DNA from: Cerrena zonata
Lineage: Eukaryota; Basidiomycota; Agaricomycetes; Polyporales; Cerrenaceae
Length of the DNA: 64,000 bases
Assembly: GCA_038087015.1 (NCBI GenBank)
Contig: JASBNA010000079.1
Coordinates: forward strand, 119,765-183,764
Direction of reading: 5' to 3'
Shown in pieces: positions 1 to 8,907 of the stretch (position 1 is its first letter; every line of letters begins with the position of its first letter). The notes under the pieces are model-generated. The model was not told the origin of the DNA and made no database searches. It saw only the letters and a list, made by a program, of their open reading frames with translations. Made by a program: the position numbers and the translations under genes.

Positions 1-541
1 TCTCCTTATACGTCTGATCGGGTGTACTGGTGTTCTTTTCTGCGAGGCTGAACGGTTCCGCCTTACTTTTCGAGTCATTTGCTGCAACAAAATTTCAAGA
101 TGGCCATACAAAAACCAAGATTTAGGTTTACTAGCCATATTTACGGAAGAACTTAGTAGATTTATTGTATCTGCATGATTTAAGTTGTTCCACGCCATTT
201 GGCAAAAGTTTTTCCTTCCACCTGATCTTTTTCCGGTGCTAAACTCTATTCAGGGATCTCAGGTACGATATTTTCTTTGGAAAGCTTGCATTTACGTAAA
301 ATGTTTTCATGCTTTCCGATGTAACATTAAATGTATTCTTGGGTTGCAAAATTCAGAGTCTGTCTAAGAATCAATTGCTTAGGTCATCTTCTATTTATAA
401 ATTTCTTACTGCAAAAACTAGATTTCTTTTTACCATTTATTCATTAATGGTGTATAAATATCGCTTGTTATAATTGAATATTTTATTCTAATTCTAAGGG
501 AAAAGAATGTTTTATTTCTTACTGTAAGTCAATATTTAATC
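1..541. other. Upstream intergenic region
   Basis: No convincing gene is visible. The DNA is AT-rich, and a 60-codon open frame at 185-367 has no recognisable features. A TATA-like TATAAATA lies near 455. The stretch probably carries the promoter and 5' leader of the plus-strand gene starting at 542. Confidence 0.5.
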
Positions 542-2479
542 ATGAGTGATACTTTTTCAAATTTGGATTTGGAAAGCAATTCAAGTCTCAAAGATGACAT
601 CGTTTACTCTTTCGAAGATTATGTTCATTTGGTCGAACCCTTATTAAACTCTTCAGCAACGAATTATCTTGACAAGCATATTAGTTTGAGAACTTTGGTT
701 GATTTTGCTTTAAGCCATTCTTTATTTATGAAAAGCTTACAAAAAAGAGAAATAAAATTCTCTGACCTTTGTTCTATTCCAATTTACTCAACTTCCCCAA
801 TAAAAAATGAAGTGTCCTCCTCTGAGCAAATTACTTCTTCATTAAATCCAGTAACTAATATTTTGGTTATAAAAAGTCATCTGGTTAATTTTCAAGATCA
901 ATACTTTGGTTGTTTAAGACATAAAATAATTGAAGCTTGCCCTCATTTGGCAATTGCAATGTATTTATTTAGTCGCTTCCACATCACTGATGATTATGGT
1001 TCCATTGAATTAACTAATGAATTTGCAAAAGATCCTCTTTTTCACCAAACTCTCTTATTGAAAGGTAGCAAAAGGTTTCAAGCAATGTCTTATTCTCAAC
1101 AACATAAGTCTCTTTCGAAAATCTTGAAAATTGCTGGGTTTGACTCAGTGAATTATGGAAAGTTCATGTCGTCCTCCCAATACTCAATTGAATCTGATTC
1201 GCTTTTGTCTCGTAAACCAGCTTCTTTGGAAATAAATAAGTTACCCTTTGAAAGTTTATCTAAAATGGCTGGTTTTGAGAGTTTATCATCCTATGATATC
1301 ACCAGGGACTCTATTGAACCACCAGAGGAATTAGTTAAACAAATTTTCCCCTTTATTGATGACGATTTCAAATCATCACCTAACCTTTTCGGCCAGTTTG
1401 GTTCAAATTTCACTTTATCAGAAGGATTTAAGAACCTTTTGAAATCTTTGAGAAGAAGTCTTATCCAAGATATGGTCATCATTCGTAATAAATACCCCGA
1501 AAACATCTTATCACAACACCCAATCTTCAATTCTCAAGCTTTCGAAGATTTTTCAAACTTATACATTCAGAAGGGAATTATTGAAAAACCAGCTTCAAGA
1601 TGCTCTTCTAAGTCTTCAATCTCTTCCTTTGGTTCTCCAGGAATAACACCAAGGCAAAACCTTAGTAAACCAGAGTTCACCGAACCCATTCTTTCGAACC
1701 AAGTCCAAGAACTTTACCAAATTCAAACCCAACAAGATTTGATCATAAAACAACTTCAAAAACAAATGGTATTTTATCAAGAGCAGCAATCAGTATTACA
1801 AAATGATATTCAAACTTTCGTTAAAAATCAAAATGACGTTTTCCAAAAACAAAGTGAATATTTACAGAAACTTCAAAATACCACTAACGGGTTATCGATT
1901 TTATTATCTTCTAATTTACCTGGTAAATTGAATCATATCAACCATAACTTGATTAACAGCTCAAATGTTTTATCAAGCTTAAATAATAACAGTATTCAAC
2001 AAGGGTTACAAAATACTGTCGACTTATTATCAAAAATGAATAACAACCAACAAAATTTTGTCACCATTAATAATAATTCCAACATTTATAATAATTCACC
2101 TTCCCATGTTACAAAAACTTTAGTATTTGAAGATCAAAAGGCCTTAGAAAGAAAGAAAGTTTTATATAGAAGGTTATCTAGACAAGCTACGACGCTATAC
2201 GAGATGTGGGATGACTATAAAAATTTGGAAAAAGATTTAAAAGAACATGGGATTTCAACTACAGAACGTTTAAAAATCCATGGAAGTTCTGAAAGACAGT
2301 TTCGTCATACTAGAATGAAGATTATCAGGTTTGTTGAAGAAGAAGCAGCCAGAAGAGGGTGCTCCATTGAGCAAGTCAAGGACAAATTACACAATAAAAT
2401 GAGAAATCGGTTGAGGCCTTGGACTTTAGATGAAGTTCAGAGAATGTTAACTTCTGGTAAGCGTATTCCTTTGGATTAA
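542..2479 (+). CDS. GCR1_C-domain transcription factor (Gcr1/Hot1/Msn1 type)
   Basis: The 645-residue protein ends in a domain of about 100 residues (roughly 537-645) matching the GCR1_C DNA-binding family: an LYEMWDDY helix start, basic helices around RQFRHTRMKIIRFVEEEA, and a conserved end with RPWTLDEVQRML. Saccharomyces Gcr1, Hot1 and Msn1 share this domain and act in glycolytic-gene activation and osmotic or nutrient responses. The middle (about 385-520) is Gln/Asn-rich with coiled-coil character, suggesting self-association as in Gcr1. The N-terminal half has no recognised domain. The family assignment is firm. Which paralogue it is cannot be decided from sequence inspection, so no symbol is given. 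ATG at 542 is the first in frame. Confidence 0.8.
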   Translation: MSDTFSNLDLESNSSLKDDIVYSFEDYVHLVEPLLNSSATNYLDKHISLRTLVDFALSHSLFMKSLQKREIKFSDLCSIPIYSTSPIKNEVSSSEQITSSLNPVTNILVIKSHLVNFQDQYFGCLRHKIIEACPHLAIAMYLFSRFHITDDYGSIELTNEFAKDPLFHQTLLLKGSKRFQAMSYSQQHKSLSKILKIAGFDSVNYGKFMSSSQYSIESDSLLSRKPASLEINKLPFESLSKMAGFESLSSYDITRDSIEPPEELVKQIFPFIDDDFKSSPNLFGQFGSNFTLSEGFKNLLKSLRRSLIQDMVIIRNKYPENILSQHPIFNSQAFEDFSNLYIQKGIIEKPASRCSSKSSISSFGSPGITPRQNLSKPEFTEPILSNQVQELYQIQTQQDLIIKQLQKQMVFYQEQQSVLQNDIQTFVKNQNDVFQKQSEYLQKLQNTTNGLSILLSSNLPGKLNHINHNLINSSNVLSSLNNNSIQQGLQNTVDLLSKMNNNQQNFVTINNNSNIYNNSPSHVTKTLVFEDQKALERKKVLYRRLSRQATTLYEMWDDYKNLEKDLKEHGISTTERLKIHGSSERQFRHTRMKIIRFVEEEAARRGCSIEQVKDKLHNKMRNRLRPWTLDEVQRMLTSGKRIPLD

Positions 2480-2942
2480 GGTTAATTATTAAGCATATTA
2501 CGTGGTTTCGGGTAAAATGAAACATAAAATTATTTTCAAAAAAAAAAAAAAACACTTCAGTTCAATTCCTTTTCACCTTAATTTACCAACATTATTTATT
2601 TATACTTTTTTCTATATTATATTACGATAAATGGTTAATTGTTTTTTCAGATACCTCGAATTGAAATTCGCAACCAATTTTTTTGTAGTTCTTATTGTTA
2701 AATTTACAAAATTAGTGCATTCAAAAAAAAATTTTGCAACAATATCTTGCTTTTATTGGTATATATACACGCGAGTATTAACGAATACTTTACCAAAACC
2801 CAAGATGGTGAGATGGTTCATATGCATAAGGAAGGATAAAGAGATGTCAAGAAGTTGTCAACAAAAGAAAAAAAAAAGTGATTGCAAATGTGAGAAAACA
2901 TATACTAAAACTGCCTTAGAAATGAAATGATATTGATGACAA
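2480..2942. other. Convergent intergenic region
   Basis: This lies between the 3' ends of the GCR1_C gene and the V-ATPase subunit gene. It holds an A-run at 2540-2552 and AT-rich, terminator-like sequence. A 99-codon open frame (2631-2930) is low-complexity and looks non-coding. Confidence 0.5.
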
Positions 2943-5777
2943 TTAATACAAATGGTCAAAGGTGAAAGGTTCATATGCATAACCTTCACCTTCGAAGAAC
3001 TTAGACATGGCTTCAACCCAATGTAATCTTAACGAATGCAACATTGCCGAAGTACCTTCCATGAGGACCAAGATACAAACAGATAAAGTAAACCACATAC
3101 CAAATAAAACAACTGTCATGAAAACGCCAAAGCCTCCAGTTGACCCGAATGCATTTTGGATAGTCATAGACCATATCACTGAAGATAATTGAGCGTGTGC
3201 CAAAGACAAGGCCCAAAGTCTTAAGTAAGAAGCTGTATGTGAAACACAATTTAAACAAAATTCAATGGTGTGAATGACTTGATGAATAACTATATCACCA
3301 AAATTGAAGCCTTCACCGTCATCACCATGGGCAGTATTATGATGTAAAGGTTCAATATCATTAGGGAAATGAAAATTATCGCCCAACATGTCAACTTCAT
3401 CAAGTTCGTCCGGTTGATCGTGATTCAAGGCTTCATTTTCTTCGTGTAACTGAATATCGTGATGTGTTTGAGAATTGATATCTTTGTACCCAAGTTCAAT
3501 AGCACGATTATTTTGTCTTCTCAAAGTCATTGGTTTATATAATAACAACCAGGGTACACAGCAGAGAGCTATTAATACAAGAACAATTTGAATGAATTTT
3601 TGACCAGAGTAAAGTTGATCGTCTATTTTACCAGGGGCCAAAAACATATTGATAAGCATGTTAAGTAAACCAGGAGGCTGACGCTGAGTACCAATCCAAT
3701 CAACACACCATTTGTAAATGATTGTTAGAGTCAAATAACCAAAAATACTTTGCATAAATAAGAATCCTGGTACAAAATTACCAATAATATCAACTTTTGA
3801 TTTAAAAAATCTATAGTTGACTAAACTGAAAAATAATGAATAGTTCATATGAACAAACCCCATTAAAACAGATAATTTCATTTTATAAGAATTTGTGAAC
3901 AATAAGTTATTTTCAGCACCATGCCATGCCCAGTCCAACCCAAATGGATAAACCTTGTCAGCAATTTTAGACGCAGTTAATGTAATTGCACCATCCTTTG
4001 AAAAATCATATCCTTCCGGAAACTCATATTTCCAACCTGAGCTAAAAAAAGTCATTGATTTCGAAAAAATATCGTTATAAATAAAACCAGTATACATCGA
4101 GAAAACACCCATAAGTAAAATGATGTATCTTCCACCAAATGCCATATCAAAAATTTCATCTTTATCCCTTATAGCATTGAATTTACGCTCATTAATGATT
4201 AGATATAAACTGATCAAGGTAACTATGAAGCCATGCCCCAAATCACCAAACATGATGGCAAACATAAAAGGGAAGGTGATGATTGTTGCTAAACCAGGAT
4301 TAATTTCCTGATAAGTAGCAATACCATAGGCATCAATAATCGATTGGAAAGCAGCAGTAAACTTATTTGTTTTATGGAAAGTAGGTGGGGTACGATTAGT
4401 AGAAAGTTCATTAACAACAGCAATCAAGCTATAGTCATTTTCATCATTATCATAATTATCATCATTTTGACCGTCATCATCAATTGCGAAAAGAGTGTTG
4501 GGGTTGGGAATAGTTGAAGTATTGTGATCATGAGGTTGAGGAGAAATCGAATTACCATTTGACAAAGAAATAGATTCCTGAGAGTCAGTTTGAAAAGGCA
4601 GGGTCTGTCTAGTTTTTTCACGTATTAAATTTTTCAAAGTTTGACGAATATTTAAGAAATCAGCCTTTGGTATCCAACCTTCACCAACTAAACATCTTCT
4701 GGTGCTATCTTCATCAAATTTATTCAAAGTTTCGTAAATTTGTCTTTCTCTTTCAATTATATAAGCATAATCGGCATAATTTTCTTGAAAAATCAAAATT
4801 TCAGTAATCAAATGATTTCTAGTAGTATCAACAACACTATGTAAATCCTCAATTTTACGATTCAACTCATTCAAAGTTTCAAACCTGGCACCAGCGCCAC
4901 CAGTAACATTTTCATATATTATACCATCCAAAGATTGAATGATCTTTCTGACTCTAGTCTTGAGAAATTCCCCATGAATGTATATTATGAAAACATTCTT
5001 ATCAATTAATTCAGGATTTTTAGGGTTAAACGTGGATAATTTTTCTTCAATTGGGATATCATGGAAATAAAGATTACCTCTTAAAGTTCTCCATAAAATC
5101 TTCCTCAATAAAGGGATTTTGTCTCTTGCCAAAGTACCAGAAATTGAGTTGAATCCAGATTCTTCAAGATCAGCAGTTTCTTGAGCAAGTTCTAAACTAT
5201 GATTTCTATTATTTAATAAGGCAACATTATCCTCATCATCTTCATCATCGATACGAAACTCATGGGCATCATCTTGACCACCCAATAAGGTAGATTTATG
5301 AAAATCGTTCAAAGTGGTGACAACATGTCTATTTTCTATGAATTTTAATGATTGCTGCTCCAAGTTATTATAAGACGAATCAAGATGTCCAATTCTTTCA
5401 TGAAACTCACCAACTTTAGCTTTGATATCGTCCATGGCAGAAGTACTTGGGAATGCTTCTAAATCGGCCTTCAAATTCAGATATACATCTCCCTTGATAG
5501 TATTATACTTGGTCATAATTGTAAAAAGGGAATTGAGTTTACTTTGAATCCCATCAATTGTCCTGAGTTCGTTAATAAACGTTCTTTGGAAAGGAGTTAA
5601 CTTCGAATTTAAATCTCTAAAATGAACATTTCCCAATTTACCCAAAGTATAAACCAAATCTCTTGCCAACTCTATCGTAACATAAAATTGAACCAAACTC
5701 ATTGGTGCCGACCTGAAGATAGCCTCATTATCCTGACCATCAGCAGCAGGGGGAGGATGCATCGGCAGGAACGACAT
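2943..5777 (-). CDS. VPH1/STV1: V-type H+-ATPase subunit a (Vph1/Stv1 family)
   Basis: Subunit a (944 residues) is the membrane stator of the V0 sector and carries the half-channels for proton translocation in vacuole or Golgi/endosome membranes. The N-terminus has the family start (NEAIFRSAPMSLVQFY, then FRDLNSK and FQRTF). The membrane half begins near FPFMFAIMFGDLGHG, and the C-terminal half has the hallmark SHTASYLRLWALSLAHAQL. Its Arg (about residue 853) corresponds to the essential proton-channel Arg735 of yeast Vph1. Yeast Vph1 and Stv1 are 840 and 890 residues. The extra length here comes from acidic, Asn/Asp-rich loops (about residues 400-460 and 785-830). The N-terminus looks Vph1-like while the length suggests Stv1, so the isoform is left open. 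Confidence 0.93.
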   Translation of the reverse strand: MSFLPMHPPPAADGQDNEAIFRSAPMSLVQFYVTIELARDLVYTLGKLGNVHFRDLNSKLTPFQRTFINELRTIDGIQSKLNSLFTIMTKYNTIKGDVYLNLKADLEAFPSTSAMDDIKAKVGEFHERIGHLDSSYNNLEQQSLKFIENRHVVTTLNDFHKSTLLGGQDDAHEFRIDDEDDEDNVALLNNRNHSLELAQETADLEESGFNSISGTLARDKIPLLRKILWRTLRGNLYFHDIPIEEKLSTFNPKNPELIDKNVFIIYIHGEFLKTRVRKIIQSLDGIIYENVTGGAGARFETLNELNRKIEDLHSVVDTTRNHLITEILIFQENYADYAYIIERERQIYETLNKFDEDSTRRCLVGEGWIPKADFLNIRQTLKNLIREKTRQTLPFQTDSQESISLSNGNSISPQPHDHNTSTIPNPNTLFAIDDDGQNDDNYDNDENDYSLIAVVNELSTNRTPPTFHKTNKFTAAFQSIIDAYGIATYQEINPGLATIITFPFMFAIMFGDLGHGFIVTLISLYLIINERKFNAIRDKDEIFDMAFGGRYIILLMGVFSMYTGFIYNDIFSKSMTFFSSGWKYEFPEGYDFSKDGAITLTASKIADKVYPFGLDWAWHGAENNLLFTNSYKMKLSVLMGFVHMNYSLFFSLVNYRFFKSKVDIIGNFVPGFLFMQSIFGYLTLTIIYKWCVDWIGTQRQPPGLLNMLINMFLAPGKIDDQLYSGQKFIQIVLVLIALCCVPWLLLYKPMTLRRQNNRAIELGYKDINSQTHHDIQLHEENEALNHDQPDELDEVDMLGDNFHFPNDIEPLHHNTAHGDDGEGFNFGDIVIHQVIHTIEFCLNCVSHTASYLRLWALSLAHAQLSSVIWSMTIQNAFGSTGGFGVFMTVVLFGMWFTLSVCILVLMEGTSAMLHSLRLHWVEAMSKFFEGEGYAYEPFTFDHLY

Positions 5778-5826
5778 CTTCTATATATTAAACTCTAAAT
5801 TCTCTTTATCGAAACAATCTATTTAA

Positions 5827-6120
5827 TCAGTTAGGGTGCGCAACAGCAATAGATAAACCGTGGCCAAAAGAAAATGGGGTTTTTTTCAAAATGCTCGAAC
5901 TAACTTTCAATTGAAAAGTAGGTTTAGTCGGATCGTTTGGGTTCCCACAATAGTCCGATGAGTTGATCACGATCTGAACAATTGTAAGTTTTTCAGAAAG
6001 ATTCAAATCGAAAGAACAGAAAAACACTAGTTTTTTATTGTTCTGATACTCTTTTATCGAGGAAAAGGAGGCAGGGAAAGTTTGCAGGTTGGCACACGTG
6101 ACCCTCTCAGAAGTTTGCAT
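5827..6120 (-). CDS. Small hypothetical protein (97 aa)
   Basis: This ATG-initiated frame sits between the divergent V-ATPase subunit a and HRD3 genes, 50 bases upstream of the V-ATPase start codon and on the same strand. The predicted protein is compact, with alternating hydrophobic strands (KLVFFCSFDLNL, KLTIVQIVIN, PTFQLKV) and no low-complexity bias, which suggests a small folded protein. The size and strand pattern recall proteasome-assembly chaperones of the Poc3/Poc4 kind, but I see no diagnostic motif. It could equally be a chance frame in a shared promoter. Conservation across related yeasts would decide. Confidence 0.4.
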   Translation of the reverse strand: MQTSERVTCANLQTFPASFSSIKEYQNNKKLVFFCSFDLNLSEKLTIVQIVINSSDYCGNPNDPTKPTFQLKVSSSILKKTPFSFGHGLSIAVAHPN

Positions 6121-6296
6121 GTTGGAACGCCTAATCCATTATCGTGTCAAAAGCTGATTAAGTCTCTCATGATGATTACAAGATTGATTGGGTAGACAGA
6201 TATTGCTATATAAGTTCAACTAACCAGATTAGTGATAAGCCGGGTGAAGATCAAGGGTATTCAGTCAAAGGGAGTAGAATCAAGAGAGCCCCCATC

Positions 6297-8816
6297 ATGT
6301 ATCGATTACAATCAATATTGACTTTCCTACTATTTTTCATAGGGATTCTACTAGAATCAGTTATTGCATCAACAAATTCTTCCCAACAACTATACGAGCA
6401 AGCGATAACTATAATAGACACACTACCGCCACCAGATACTTATCTCCAAAGCATATTTAATGACGACAATATAGATAATTATTTATACATACCTCAATAT
6501 AATGTTGAAAAACAGAATTATGAAAGTTATGACCCCAATTACGCCCAATTCCAGGAAAATTTCATTGGATTCAACTCAATAATGCAATACTTTGGCTTTG
6601 GCCTTCCTCCAAACGATAGCTCTATAAATGAGTTGAAAGTGACGCCATTCCAAGAACAAGTCTTACCTTTGCTTGAACGAGCAGCCGAAGAGAATCATGT
6701 TGATTCCTTGGTTAAATTGGCAGATGTGTATATGTTTGGTAATTATTCGACGCCAACCGATTACCATAAAGCCCTCAGTCTCTACCATAAAGCAGTTTCC
6801 ATTGAAGCAAATGGTCATGCCTACTTCATGCTAGGATTCATTTACTCAACCGGGTTGTTTGGGGAAATTCCTATCGATAAGAAGAAGTCTGACTTATACT
6901 ATCAGTTCGGTGCTGAAAATAACGATGTCAACTCTATATTGGTCCTTGCCAATAAGTTTTTAAACGGGTTTGGAAGAGTTTCCGATTGTACAATGGCTCG
7001 TTATTACTATTCTAGATTATCTCATTTAGGAATGAGGTATTTAAGTGAAAATAATATTGTCCTCGACGACCATGATGTTTTATATAATATTCGGCTCGTT
7101 GACTTTAAAGGTGGTCTTTATGGTCCAAAATTAAGTGAAAGTGAATCAACCGTGTTCAAGAGATCTTTTGCCTCCTATAAACACTCGTTTACAGAAAATA
7201 ACTTAGATATCCATGAGCATGAATATGTCGATTATTTCTTTAATTCTCTTGAATATTACTACGGCGATTATTTCATCGAAAAAAATCAAACAAAAGCTTT
7301 TGAAGTAGCTCAAGAGTGTGTCAACCTTGCGAAACATCGTTATGGTCGCAGTGGCTATATGCATGTCAACGATATTGATCGCTTCTTCATTTCTAATTGT
7401 CAAGTCCTTTATGCAAAAATGCTCTTTTATGGTCATGGTGTTGAACAAAATTATGATGAGGCTTATAAATGGTTTTCAGTAGCTGCAAAAATTGGTATCC
7501 AACCAACAGAAGCTTATAACTATTTAGGCCAAATCCACCAAATGGCACCTTTAACAGAAAATGCCGAGTCTTTACAAGCTCTCAGTTTCTATGAAAAAGC
7601 ATTGAAACTTAAGTCTGCCAGAGGTGCCCTTAATATAGCAAAGGCTGGTATTAGACAATCGGATGGAAATATCCTTAACTCAAAAGATGCAGATAAAATC
7701 CACACCTTGATTAAAGATGCTGCTTATAATGGGAATGCTGAAGCTCTATACTTCTGGATAAACTTTCTTGACTCTGGTGTTAGTGAACACTTTGGTTTTA
7801 CAGCAAGCTGTGAAGTTGAAGTTACTTTCCACAGAAGATTCGGTGAAAGATTGGAAAAATTCTTCTACCCCCATTTAAAATATGCTTTTGAAGAAGTAAA
7901 ATATGGTAATTTCAAAAATGCTCTTCTTGGTTATGCAATGGCAGCTGAACAAGGGGTAGAAAACGCTCAAGTTTCGGCAGCGTATTTATTATTCCAATTA
8001 GAACCTTTCATTCCTATACAAGATAAGAAAAACTTTGATAAAGATAGAGTAAATATGGCCATCAAATATCTCGAACGCGCTTCTGCTCAACATAATTTGG
8101 ACTCAACGGTATTATTGGGGGATATTTATTTTTATGGGGTTAAATCAGCTAATATTTCAGTCGATTACAATAAAGCGTTTGCCTATTATAATACCGCTGC
8201 CAAAGACTCGTCTTCTCATGGATGCTTTAACTTAGGTTATATGTATGAATATGGTTTGGGCCCCGTTAACAACTCAGTTGACTACTTCATGGCCAAAAGG
8301 TATTACGACAATAGTTTACAACTTAAACGTGTCAGCGCTGAATCCAAATCAGATCTTTTGATGCCGAAGGTTAATACCGTCCCAATAAATCTCGCGTTAT
8401 TGAGATTAAGATTGAAGTTTTTATTCAACAAAAAGGAATACTCTCGCCAAAAGAGCAATAATGACAATAATGGTTGGTTAAGTGCTTTTAGAAAATTGGG
8501 TGCTAATAGCAAAGAAAAAGAATCTCGTAACCTGGATGCAACAGAGAAAGCAAAAAGAGATAATGCTAAGGCTCAAGCCCATCACGAAGGTAGCTCTTAT
8601 TTTGTCGATGAAGAATATGATACTGGTGATTATCTTGTTCTCTTTTTCACTTCTATGTTCTTCCTCGTTTTCTTGATTCAAAATATCTATAGACACGTCC
8701 GAAGACTTGGCCAGAGACGTAATAATGACCAATTAGAAAACCAAAACCAACCAGACCGGAATGAGAACCAAAATGGGAATGGTTTTCATTTCGAATTTCA
8801 CTTTGTTGCTCTCTAA
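6297..8816 (+). CDS. HRD3: ER-associated degradation component Hrd3 (SEL1 repeats)
   Basis: The 839-residue protein has an N-terminal signal peptide (about residues 1-24), a long lumenal region of SEL1-type repeats, and one transmembrane segment near 776-798 (VLFFTSMFFLVFLIQ) followed by a short basic, Asn/Gln-rich cytosolic tail. SEL1 features include ALSLYHKAVS, YFMLGFIYSTG, YDEAYKWFSVAAKIG and GCFNLGYMYEYGLG. This architecture and length match Hrd3/SEL1L, which recruits misfolded glycoproteins and stabilises the Hrd1 ubiquitin ligase in the ER membrane. Several NxS/T sequons fit a lumenal domain. The gene converges on DNA2, with only about 90 bases between stop codons. Confidence 0.93.
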   Translation: MYRLQSILTFLLFFIGILLESVIASTNSSQQLYEQAITIIDTLPPPDTYLQSIFNDDNIDNYLYIPQYNVEKQNYESYDPNYAQFQENFIGFNSIMQYFGFGLPPNDSSINELKVTPFQEQVLPLLERAAEENHVDSLVKLADVYMFGNYSTPTDYHKALSLYHKAVSIEANGHAYFMLGFIYSTGLFGEIPIDKKKSDLYYQFGAENNDVNSILVLANKFLNGFGRVSDCTMARYYYSRLSHLGMRYLSENNIVLDDHDVLYNIRLVDFKGGLYGPKLSESESTVFKRSFASYKHSFTENNLDIHEHEYVDYFFNSLEYYYGDYFIEKNQTKAFEVAQECVNLAKHRYGRSGYMHVNDIDRFFISNCQVLYAKMLFYGHGVEQNYDEAYKWFSVAAKIGIQPTEAYNYLGQIHQMAPLTENAESLQALSFYEKALKLKSARGALNIAKAGIRQSDGNILNSKDADKIHTLIKDAAYNGNAEALYFWINFLDSGVSEHFGFTASCEVEVTFHRRFGERLEKFFYPHLKYAFEEVKYGNFKNALLGYAMAAEQGVENAQVSAAYLLFQLEPFIPIQDKKNFDKDRVNMAIKYLERASAQHNLDSTVLLGDIYFYGVKSANISVDYNKAFAYYNTAAKDSSSHGCFNLGYMYEYGLGPVNNSVDYFMAKRYYDNSLQLKRVSAESKSDLLMPKVNTVPINLALLRLRLKFLFNKKEYSRQKSNNDNNGWLSAFRKLGANSKEKESRNLDATEKAKRDNAKAQAHHEGSSYFVDEEYDTGDYLVLFFTSMFFLVFLIQNIYRHVRRLGQRRNNDQLENQNQPDRNENQNGNGFHFEFHFVAL

Positions 8817-8907
8817 TACGTTTTCGTGCTTTCTCAAGGCTACAGATGTATATATATATAAATAGATAAATAATGATAATATTATGCAATGCAAATGAAT
8901 ATGTAAA

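Noticed and set aside
2631..2930. 99-codon open frame
   Set aside because: Low-complexity, in a convergent 3' intergenic region, no domain.
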